From Candidatus Phytoplasma vitis (GTDB lineage Bacteria > Bacillota_I > Bacilli_A > Acholeplasmatales > Acholeplasmataceae): a stretch of DNA of 64,000 bases. Below are positions 56,326-64,000 of the stretch, one piece after another. The stretch's first letter is position 1; each line of letters starts with the position of its first letter. Under the pieces are notes generated by a model, which ran no database searches, had not been told where the DNA came from, and worked only from the letters and a program-made list of their open reading frames with translations. Both the position numbers and the translations under genes were made by a program. The DNA is taken from contig CP097583.1 in NCBI GenBank assembly GCA_023934045.1, positions 590,224 through 654,223 of the forward strand, read 5' to 3'.

Positions 56326-56901
56326 TTAATTTATAAATTCATGACATTTTCTACAACGCGGTTCATGATAATTTTTTTCACCTACTAAAACAATAGGATC
56401 AGTAGATTTAGGAATTGAACCATTGACTATTCTTTGAGTTCTATTTGCTTCTTTGCCACAAACATTACAAGAAGATTTTAATTTAATAACTTGATCAGCA
56501 ATTGATAATAAATAATTCATAGATCCAAAAGGCCTTCCACAAAAATCAAGTTCTAATCCTCCAATTATAATATGCATTCCGCGATAAGATAAATTATTTA
56601 CTATTTCTTCAATTTCTTGATCTAAAAATTGAACCTCATCAATAAACAAAACTTTAACATCTTTTTCCAAAAAATCTAAAATATCTTTACTTTTATTTAT
56701 TAACAAAGAAGAAATAGTTTTTAAATCATGAGTTATTAATTCTTTTTTTTTAGAATAACGATCATCAATTTTAGGTTTAACAACTAAAACTTTAATTCCT
56801 AAAGATTTAAAAAACTTAATTTTTTGAATCAATTTTGTTGTTTTTCCGGAAAACATAGGTCCACAAATGATTTCGATAAAACCTTCTTTTTTAAAAACCA
56901 T
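56326..56901 (-). CDS. tdk: Thymidine kinase
   Basis: Type II TK for thymidine salvage. P-loop GPMFSGKTTKL at residues 15–25, Walker B VLFIDEVQFLD, the lasso-type IIGGLELDFCGRPFG, and a zinc ribbon from CNVC and CRKC. Length 191 aa. Salvage fits an organism lacking de novo nucleotide synthesis. It leads to tadA. Confidence 0.95.
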   Translation of the reverse strand: MVFKKEGFIEIICGPMFSGKTTKLIQKIKFFKSLGIKVLVVKPKIDDRYSKKKELITHDLKTISSLLINKSKDILDFLEKDVKVLFIDEVQFLDQEIEEIVNNLSYRGMHIIIGGLELDFCGRPFGSMNYLLSIADQVIKLKSSCNVCGKEANRTQRIVNGSIPKSTDPIVLVGEKNYHEPRCRKCHEFIN

Positions 56902-56962
56902 TTTTTTATCAAAACCTTTCTTAACCTTATTTCAATTTTTTTTAAAAATAAATTTTTTTTAA

Positions 56963-57166
56963 TTAAGAATTATAACGTTTATTAAATTTATCTATTTGTC
57001 CTGCTACAGTTACAAAAACTTGTTTTCCAGTATAAAAAGAATGACAATTAGAACAAATTTCAATTTTCATTTGTTTCATAACTGTTCCAATTTTATGCTT
57101 ATGACTACAAGTAGCACAAATAACTTCAATCTCGTTAAATTCTGGTTGTTTTTTCTTTGTTTTCAT
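56963..57166 (-). CDS. rpmE: 50S ribosomal protein L31
   Basis: 67 residues with the zinc-containing form of L31: CATC near residue 17 and CSNC near residue 37, followed by SFYTGKQ and the C-terminal VAGQIDKFNKRY. It lies upstream of tdk, a common arrangement (rpmE–tdk). Confidence 0.93.
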   Translation of the reverse strand: MKTKKKQPEFNEIEVICATCSHKHKIGTVMKQMKIEICSNCHSFYTGKQVFVTVAGQIDKFNKRYNS

Positions 57167-57350
57167 ATATATAAAATTCCTTAATAATATTTTACATATA
57201 ATCTTACATTCTATATAAAATTATATATAAATTTCTCTTTAAAAATAAAAATAATATAAAAAATAATTTATTATTTTATTAATTTAAATAATAATAAACA
57301 AATATCATTTTCAATTATAACATTTAAAAATTTAAAAAATAAATTAAAAA

Positions 57351-58610
57351 CTAAAAATTATTTTTTTTATAAATAGGAAATTTATTAACTAATAATAATA
57401 CTTTTTGTCTTACTTTTTCAATAACCTCTTCATTTTGATAATCATTTAAAATTTCGTCTATTAAATAAGCAACTTCAATAAATTCTTTTTCTTGAAAACC
57501 TCTTGTGGTCATTGCTGGAGTTCCTATTCTGATACCACTAGTTTTAAAAGCTTTTTCTTTATCGAAAGGAATAACATTTTTATTAACAATAATATTGGCT
57601 TTTTGTAAAGCTTCAGAAGCTAATTTTCCATTTAAATTAGGATATTTATATTTTAAATCGATTAAAATTAAATGATTTTCAGTTTTTCCACTTACTAAAC
57701 GATGACCTAATTTAACAAAAACATCAGCTAAAGAAAGAGAATTTTTTAATACTTGTTGTTGATAAATATTAAAATTTTCTTTTAAAGCTTCTTCAAAAGC
57801 TACTGCTTTAGCAGCAATAACATGCATTAAAGGGCCCCCTTGAATTCCTGGAAAAACACCTTTGTTTATTTTTTTCATAACTTCTTCATTATTACTTAAA
57901 ATAATTCCGCCCCTTGGACCTCTTAGAGTTTTATGAGTAGTCGAAGTGACAACATCTGCTTTAGCTAAAAAAGGACATGGATGTAACTTAGCAACAATTA
58001 ATCCAGCAATATGAGCTATATCAGCCATTAAATAAGCTCCAACTTCATCAGCAATTTCTCTAAATTTTTGAAAATCAATAATTCTAGAATAAGAAGAAGC
58101 ACCAGCTATAATTAACTTAGGTTTCACCTTATGAGCTATTTCTCTTAATTTTTGATAATCAATTGTTTCTGTTTCTGGAGAAACTCCATAACTATAAGAA
58201 TAAAAAAATTTACCAGAAAAACTAACATGATGGCCATGAGTTAAATGACCTCCATCATTCAAAGACATACCCAAAATAACATCATAAGGTTTTAATAAAG
58301 ATTGAAAAACAGCCATATTAGCTTGTGATCCTGAATGTGGTTGAACATTAGCAAATTTAACATTAAATAATTTTTTAACTTTTTCAATTGCTATTTGTTC
58401 TATTTCATCTATATATTCACAACCACCATAATATCTTTTTTGTGGATATCCTTCGGCATATTTATTTGTCAAAACACTACCTTGCGCCTCTAAAACTGAC
58501 TTAGAAACAAAATTTTCAGAAGCAATCAATTCTAAATGTTTTTCTTGTCTTTTTTCTTCTTCTCTAATAATTCTAAAAATTTCAGAATGATTATTTTTTA
58601 AAAAATCCAT
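57351..58610 (-). CDS. glyA: Serine hydroxymethyltransferase
   Basis: PLP enzyme making glycine and methylene-THF from serine. The PLP lysine lies in [14 protein letters not shown]; other landmarks are [10 protein letters not shown] (here LELIASENF), [16 protein letters not shown] and [13 protein letters not shown]. The frame is open to an ATG at 58658, but the family start corresponds to the ATG at 58610 ([12 protein letters not shown]), with AAGAAAG upstream; that start gives 419 aa, normal for the family. Confidence 0.95.
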   Translation of the reverse strand: MDFLKNNHSEIFRIIREEEKRQEKHLELIASENFVSKSVLEAQGSVLTNKYAEGYPQKRYYGGCEYIDEIEQIAIEKVKKLFNVKFANVQPHSGSQANMAVFQSLLKPYDVILGMSLNDGGHLTHGHHVSFSGKFFYSYSYGVSPETETIDYQKLREIAHKVKPKLIIAGASSYSRIIDFQKFREIADEVGAYLMADIAHIAGLIVAKLHPCPFLAKADVVTSTTHKTLRGPRGGIILSNNEEVMKKINKGVFPGIQGGPLMHVIAAKAVAFEEALKENFNIYQQQVLKNSLSLADVFVKLGHRLVSGKTENHLILIDLKYKYPNLNGKLASEALQKANIIVNKNVIPFDKEKAFKTSGIRIGTPAMTTRGFQEKEFIEVAYLIDEILNDYQNEEVIEKVRQKVLLLVNKFPIYKKNNF

Positions 58611-58658
58611 TTTTATTATTAGCTTTCTTAATATAATTTTTTTTAAAATTAAAAACAA

Positions 58659-58936
58659 CTTAATTTTCTTTTTTTAAAAAAATTTTTTCTTTATTATTAT
58701 AATAAATTATAATTTATACTTTTATAATTAAAAGAATAAATTATTTTCAAAACTAAATTTATTTTAGCAATATTTTTTTAATATTCATTAATATATTTAC
58801 TAATATCAAAAATATTATATCGATTATTTTTATTTTTAAAAATTTAATTTTATCTTTTATAAAAAACTTTTTGTTATAAAATAAAAAAAATTTAAAAATA
58901 AAATTATTTTTTTAATTTAAAAAAATAATAAAAAAA
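58659..58936. other. AT-rich spacer upstream of glyA
   Basis: Nearly pure A/T; nothing beyond simple runs is seen. It leads into the iteron-like region. Confidence 0.4.
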
Positions 58937-59328
58937 GTTAGTAACTTTTTTTAAAATATGACTAACTTTTTAAAAAAACAACTTTTAATAATGAAAAAAT
59001 ATTCAAAATTAAAGAAAAAAAACTTCTAAAAAAGTGACTAACTTTAATTTAGTCACTTTTTAATTCTAAAATATTTTTTATTTTTTTTCAATTTTTTAAA
59101 AAATTAAAATAAATAAAAAATTTACTTATTTTAATTATTATTTTTATAAAAATTATCAAAAATATTAAAATAAAAAAGTGAATAAAATACAAAAAAAAGT
59201 GACTAACTCTAAAAAAAATGTTACTAAAAATACAAAAAAAGTGAATAATTTTTTTTAAAAAAAATATTTTTTCTTCATTTTTAACAAATAAATAATAATT
59301 AATTTTAAAAAATAAAAAAAGTTAGTCG
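58937..59328. repeat. Iteron-like array, candidate replication origin
   Basis: Copies of GTGACTAAC or its complement recur at 58937 (GTTAGTAAC), 58960, 59034, 59199 and 59321. Variants GTGAATAAA, GTGACTAAC, GTTACTAAA and GTGAATAAT begin at 59178, 59199, 59220 and 59241, exactly 21 bases apart. A palindrome (AAAAGTGACTAA against TTTAGTCACTTTT, about 59030–59062) is also built from the motif. The surroundings are almost pure A/T. Direct repeats of two helical turns beside an AT-rich tract, upstream of a basic protein, are the layout of an iteron plasmid origin. Confidence 0.65.
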
Positions 59329-59890
59329 TTTTTTTTGCCTCTCACCAATAACAATAAATAATATAAATAAAATAATAAATTAAAATTTTTTTTTAAAAAA
59401 AAATAATAAAAAATAAATAATAATTATTTAATTAATATTATTTAATTTATTTTTTTATTTTTATTTTTATAAAAAATTAATTATTATTATAAATATAATT
59501 TAAAAAATAAATAAACAAAAAATTATTATTTATAAAAATTAAAAATTAAATATTGTAAAAAATTAATTATTTTTTAAAAAATATATTTATTAAAAACATG
59601 TTTTAAAAAGATATTTGTTGTTATATTATTTGTAAAAAAATAAAAAAATAATTTATAATATGAATATAAATATAAATAATTAAAAAAAATTATTTACAAA
59701 TAAAAATTTTAAAAATAAAAAAATAATTTTATATTTTTTTTATCTTTTATTAAATATTTTGGAAAGAATAAACGATAAATGAAAAAAACTATTTTTTATC
59801 TTATAAAAAAATATTTAAAAAAAATATTAGTTATTAATAATTAATATTTTTTTATTTATTTATGATAAAAAAAACTTAAGAGGTTTTTAT
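59329..59890. other. AT-rich tract between iterons and the basic protein gene
   Basis: About 560 bases of almost uninterrupted A/T, with one short C-containing patch (GCCTCTCACC, 59337). It would melt easily, as expected of a DNA-unwinding region. No gene seen. Confidence 0.45.
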
Positions 59891-60556
59891 ATGGAACAAA
59901 AATTATTTTTAGAACAATTAACTATTAATAAAGATAATTTAAAATTATCCTTTAATGATAATAAAATGTTTCATTTAATTAATAATAATAATAAAACTTT
60001 AAATTATTTTGAATTAAAAAAAATTAAAAAACAATTTCAAAATAATTTATTTTTTTTAAAAAATACTGACTATAGTAATGAATATTTTAAAAAATTAGGC
60101 GATAAACAATTAAAAAAAATTTATAAAAACATTTATTTATTTATTGACTATAATAAAGAAAATCATATTTGCCCTAAAACTTTTAATATTAATAGTAAAA
60201 TTATAGATATTAAAAAACATATTAGAGAAAATAAAAATAATACTCGTTATAAATTTATTTTAAATTTTTCTAATGAAAATAAAATTAGTTGTTTGAATTT
60301 GACTTTATCTCATCATAATAATGATAGGACTTTATCAAAAGAAGTTAAATATTTAATTACAATTAAAAAATTAGTTAAAATATTTATGCAAAAATTAAAA
60401 TATAATTATTCTAAATATTTAAAACAAAAAAAATTTAATAAAGAAAAAAAAGGTAAATATTTAAAAAAGTTTAAATATTTCAACTTGCTCAATTACAAAG
60501 AAAAAATAATAGGGATGTTTGGCATTTTCATATTATGTTTAATATTAATTTATTAA
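59891..60556 (+). CDS. Basic protein of unknown function, possible Rep or relic
   Basis: 221 residues, very rich in Lys, Asn, Ile and Tyr. AAGAGG with good spacing precedes the ATG, so it is likely translated. The central part (YKFILNFSNENKISCLNLTLS, then HHNNDRTLSKEV) could be a beta-rich nucleic-acid-binding domain, but I see no firm Rep or primase motif. A C-terminal hydrophobic helix (residues ~205–221) is odd for a DNA-binding protein. Its position right after the iteron array is the only hint for a replication role. The codon use is more extreme than in nearby core genes. Confidence 0.5.
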   Translation: MEQKLFLEQLTINKDNLKLSFNDNKMFHLINNNNKTLNYFELKKIKKQFQNNLFFLKNTDYSNEYFKKLGDKQLKKIYKNIYLFIDYNKENHICPKTFNINSKIIDIKKHIRENKNNTRYKFILNFSNENKISCLNLTLSHHNNDRTLSKEVKYLITIKKLVKIFMQKLKYNYSKYLKQKKFNKEKKGKYLKKFKYFNLLNYKEKIIGMFGIFILCLILIY

Positions 60557-61400
60557 AAATTTTTAGTTTTAAAAATAAAATAATAGCGTTAACAAAAATA
60601 ACTTGTAAAAAATTCAGTTTTTAGAAAATTAGAAATATTATAATAAAATAATAAAAAAATATAATATTGAAAATGGTTGATATACAAAAAATAAAGATTT
60701 AATTATTCCTAATATTTTTAAATTATAGGCTGATACTGTTAAAAAACAATTACTACATTTAAAAAAAATGAATCAACGTTCACAAAACTCATAAATCTTT
60801 TACAAAAATAATAAAATTATTAAAAATATTTAAAAAACAACAAAATAGAAATAAATGAATGTCAAGTTAAAAAAACTTTTATTAATAAATATATATTTTT
60901 TATTGTTATTGAATATGTTAGTAAATACGAATCAGGTCTTAACAATAAAGAAATTAAAAAAATGATTCATCAAAAACATAATCATTTAATTAATAAAATT
61001 TATTTCAATTTTTACATAGTTGTAAAAAATTGATTATTTCTAAAACTTTAAATTATTTACCATAATGGCTTAAAACATCTTCAATATCAATTGATTATTT
61101 TTATCTTAAAAATATTTTAGAGTATATTTGAGAACACTCTTTTTATCAATCATTAAGAAATAGTATATTAAGAAAAAAACAATAAAAAAGCTGTTTTAAA
61201 AAATAATACAAAAAAGCTTTAGATTTTGAAAAAAATAAAAATCATTATCTTATAAAATATATTGAAAATAAAGATAAATTATCTTATTTTTATAATAAAA
61301 TTTTTTATTCTAAAATAATTTTAATAATTATTTAAATAGCAAATAGCAAAAAAATATATTAAAATGTATCTTTAATAAATATAAAATATAAATAAAATAT
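60557..61400 (+). pseudogene. Decayed coding region after the basic protein gene
   Basis: Several broken frames are visible on the + strand, for example IEYVSKYESGLNNKEIKKMI at about 60910–60970, flanked by stops. The Lys/Asn/Ile-rich style is like that of 59891–60556. I cannot assign a family; with the iteron array it may be the remains of an integrated plasmid or phage-like element. Confidence 0.4.
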
Positions 61401-61415
61401 AAGAAGGATTAACAA

Positions 61416-63893
61416 ATGAAAAATCCCAAAATAAAAATCGTATATGACGGTCTTGAAAAAGGAAATATTTACGAATTCGTTCAAAAATTATCCGAATTTA
61501 AATCAGAAAAAATACAAGATTTCAAAAACGAAAACGAAAATCTTTTTTTAATCACTAAAACTGTTAAATATGGTGAAATTACTGATACTACTGAAAATTT
61601 TTTAAAAAAATATAGTCAATTAGTAATCGGTATCGCAGTTTCAGGAAATAGAAATTTTGGTTCTAATTTTGCTAAAGCAGGAGATTTAATAGCAGAAAAA
61701 TTTAATATTCCTTTGGTTTTAAAATTCGAAAATAAAGGATTTGACGAAGATATTAAATATATTAAAAAATGGTTAAATAATTATACAGAAACTCACGAAC
61801 ACCATTACATTCCTTCTTACATTACTTTAAACAATCAAATTATCGATTCTGACGGAAAAATAAAAGATGTCAATAAAGATCAAGAAGCTTTAAAAGCTTA
61901 TTTTAAAGAAGAAATCAATCCTAAATTAAAAAAATTCCCTACTTTAAAAGATAAAATTGATTTTTTAATTCAAAATGAATATTATGAAGAAGAATTTTTA
62001 AAAAAATATTCATGGGAAGAAATCAAAACAATTTATCGTTTAGCTTATGCTTTTGATTTTAAATTTGATTCTTTTATCGGCGCTTTCAAATTTTATCATG
62101 ATTACGCTTTAAAAACACGAGATCAAAAGTTCTATTTAGAAACTTACGAAGACCGTTTAGTAATTAACGCTTTATATCATGCTTCTGGTAATTTCACATT
62201 AGCTCAAGAATTAATTGACAATTTAATGAAACAAAATTTTACTCCTGCAACTCCAACATTATTAAATACTGGTCGTAAAAAAAGAGGAGAATTCGTTTCG
62301 TGTTTTTTATTAGAAGCTGGTGATTCTTTAAACGATATTTCACGTATTGTTGAATTCTCAATGCAGTTATCAAAACTAGGTGGAGGAGTTTCCATTAGTT
62401 TAAGCAATTTAAGAGCCAAAACAGAGACTATTAAAGGGATGAAAAATGCTTGCAAAGGAGTTATCGGAGTAGCGAAATTGTTAGACCATGCTTTTCGATA
62501 TGCCGATCAAATGGGCCAACGTCTAGGAGCCGGAGCTGCTTATTTAAATGTTTTTCACGCTGATATTGAAGATTTTTTAAATTCTAAAAAATTAAATTCA
62601 GATGAAGACGTTCGTATAAAAACCTTATCTTTAGGAGTTGTTATTCCTAATAAAATGATAGAATTAGCACGTAAAAATGAAAAAATGGCTCTTTTTTATC
62701 CTCACACTATTTATCAAGAATATCAAATTCATTTTTCAGATATTGGAGTAAATATGGATAAATGGTATCCTATTTTATTAGCTAACCCCAAGGTTCGTAA
62801 AAGATTTATTAATCCACGCGCCTTATTAGAATTAATCGCTCAATTACAAGGAGAATCTGGTTATCCTTATTTAATGTTTTGTGATAATGCGAACGCTGTT
62901 AATCCTTTAAACGATAAAATTAAATTTTCAAATTTATGTACGGAAATTTTACAACCAACTTTAACTTCTTATTATGCTTCTTATGATGAAAAAGAAAAAG
63001 ACCATATTGGAATGGACATCTCTTGTAATTTAGCTTCTGGTCATATGGGGAATATGATGAAGAATAAAAACATTAAAGAAACCGTTTTTTCAGCAATGGA
63101 AATAATGAATTCGGTTGCTTTAAAAACGCAAATTAAACATGTTCCTTCAATTTATAAAGCTAATCTTTTAAATAGAAGTGTTGGTTTTGGTATCATGGGA
63201 CACCATGGGTTTTTAGCGGAACAAATGATTCAATTTGGTAGTAAAGAAAATATAGAATTAATTGACGTCTTTTTTAATATTGTTAATTATTATTCACTTT
63301 ATCATTCTTGCTTGAAAGCAAAAGAAACTGGAGAAAAGTTTTTTCAATTTGAAAAATCAACTTACGCCAGTGGCGAATATTTCCAAGATAAAAAAGCTAT
63401 TTATCCAAAAATTCCTAAAATTAAATCACTTTTTGAAGGAATAGAAATTCCAAGTGATACCGATTGGCTCAATTTAAAAAGTGAAGTAATGCGACATGGA
63501 CTATACAATTCCCATCGTTTAGCAGTAGCTCCAAATGGTTCTATTGGTTATATTATGTCGGCCACTCCCTCTTTAACTCCTTTAAAGCAATTAGTAGAAG
63601 AAAGAACTTATGGAAATTCTAAAACTTATTTCCCAGCACCAAATTTAGCTGATTATTCTTTTATGTACCAAACCGCTTACAAAATGGATAAATTTAAAAT
63701 AATTGATGTAATGGCGACAGCTCAAAAACATATCGACCAAGGAATTTCATTTGAATTATGTATTCAATCAAATATTACTACTCGAGAATTATCAAAATAC
63801 TATTTATACGCTCATCATAAAGGAATCAAAACCCTTTATTACACTAGAACACAAAAATTAAAGGTTTTTGAATGTGCTAGTTGTGGTATTTAG
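61416..63893 (+). CDS. nrdE: NrdI–NrdE fusion: class Ib ribonucleotide reductase large subunit
   Basis: Residues ~1–125 match NrdI, the flavodoxin-like protein that activates the Mn cofactor of NrdF: YDGLEKGNIYEFV at the start, TKTVKYGEITDTT, and GIAVSGNRNFGSNFAKAGD. The FMN-phosphate loop usually reads S-x-TGN; here it is LEKGN. Residues ~130–825 are NrdE: TPATPTLLNTGR, the redox Cys in EFVSCFLLEAGDSL, LSKLGGGVSISLS, the NLCTEI radical site near 506, the second redox Cys in DISCNLASG, and the C-terminal FECASCGI shuttle pair. Normal NrdE is ~700 aa, so the extra 125 residues equal one NrdI. AGAAGGA precedes the ATG. nrdF is not in the window. Confidence 0.93.
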   Translation: MKNPKIKIVYDGLEKGNIYEFVQKLSEFKSEKIQDFKNENENLFLITKTVKYGEITDTTENFLKKYSQLVIGIAVSGNRNFGSNFAKAGDLIAEKFNIPLVLKFENKGFDEDIKYIKKWLNNYTETHEHHYIPSYITLNNQIIDSDGKIKDVNKDQEALKAYFKEEINPKLKKFPTLKDKIDFLIQNEYYEEEFLKKYSWEEIKTIYRLAYAFDFKFDSFIGAFKFYHDYALKTRDQKFYLETYEDRLVINALYHASGNFTLAQELIDNLMKQNFTPATPTLLNTGRKKRGEFVSCFLLEAGDSLNDISRIVEFSMQLSKLGGGVSISLSNLRAKTETIKGMKNACKGVIGVAKLLDHAFRYADQMGQRLGAGAAYLNVFHADIEDFLNSKKLNSDEDVRIKTLSLGVVIPNKMIELARKNEKMALFYPHTIYQEYQIHFSDIGVNMDKWYPILLANPKVRKRFINPRALLELIAQLQGESGYPYLMFCDNANAVNPLNDKIKFSNLCTEILQPTLTSYYASYDEKEKDHIGMDISCNLASGHMGNMMKNKNIKETVFSAMEIMNSVALKTQIKHVPSIYKANLLNRSVGFGIMGHHGFLAEQMIQFGSKENIELIDVFFNIVNYYSLYHSCLKAKETGEKFFQFEKSTYASGEYFQDKKAIYPKIPKIKSLFEGIEIPSDTDWLNLKSEVMRHGLYNSHRLAVAPNGSIGYIMSATPSLTPLKQLVEERTYGNSKTYFPAPNLADYSFMYQTAYKMDKFKIIDVMATAQKHIDQGISFELCIQSNITTRELSKYYLYAHHKGIKTLYYTRTQKLKVFECASCGI

Positions 63894-64000
63894 ATGAATA
63901 TTTTTTAAATTATTATTAATAAGAAAATTTTATTAAAATTTTCTGATAATTTTTTTAAAAAACCTTTTTATATATAAATATTTTTTAAAAGGTAAATTAA

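Noticed and set aside
58937..59328. Chromosomal origin (oriC) with DnaA boxes
   Set aside because: No TTATCCACA-type boxes and no dnaA or dnaN next to it; the GTGACTAAC motif at 21-base spacing fits iterons better.

Overview
The window is a very AT-rich stretch of a wall-less Mollicute, and almost certainly a phytoplasma ('Candidatus Phytoplasma'). Two things point there. The order rnc–dnaD–imp–pyrG places a small one-helix surface protein exactly where phytoplasmas carry Imp, and one gene (48364–48732) has the phytoplasma-type effector signal peptide. TGA is used as a stop (for example at the end of mnmG), as in phytoplasmas and unlike mycoplasmas.

Layout. 0–8.9 kb: a one-piece ABC exporter, adenylate kinase, a 1546-residue coiled-coil AAA+ ATPase, and an ORF-less group II intron lodged 5 nt behind the ATPase stop codon. 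8.9–24.5 kb: a dense core block, recG-plsX-rnc-dnaD and imp on the + strand, facing pyrG, psd, pssA, rpoE, ybaB-dnaX, tldD-pmbA and a DEAD-box helicase on the – strand. 25–31.6 kb: an accessory island with three to four copies of a long repeat, each intact copy carrying a near-consensus promoter in front of secreted or membrane proteins; several of these genes are frameshifted or interrupted. 31.6–41.4 kb: a ThiT-like S component, nfo, a second DEAD-box helicase, a small membrane protein, sodA, an OTU-like membrane-anchored protein, and a four-gene Zn/Mn ABC transporter whose permeases carry C-terminal extensions. 41.9–46.3 kb: a single-polypeptide (type ISP-like) restriction-modification enzyme split into three pieces by frameshifts at homopolymer runs. 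46.6–52.4 kb: decayed mobile-unit material (thymidylate kinase relic, YqaJ-type exonuclease, membrane-protein relic), an effector gene, a repeat-domain membrane protein with a decayed copy, and the 3' end of a peptide-binding protein gene. 52.5–58.6 kb: core – strand genes rsmG, mnmG, SRP RNA, tadA, tdk, rpmE and glyA. 58.7–61.4 kb: an extremely AT-rich segment with 21-bp iteron-like repeats followed by a basic protein of unknown function. 61.4–63.9 kb: a fusion of NrdI and NrdE.

Core genes across the window are intact despite many long A/T runs, whereas single-base frameshifts at such runs recur in the accessory genes. That pattern favours gene decay or slipped-strand switching over uniform sequencing error. 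The most unusual items are the promoter/repeat cassettes at 25–31.6 kb with an HNH-like protein, the OTU-like protein at 36 kb, the iteron array at 59 kb, the NrdI–NrdE fusion, and the ORF-less intron whose exon-binding sites match its flank.
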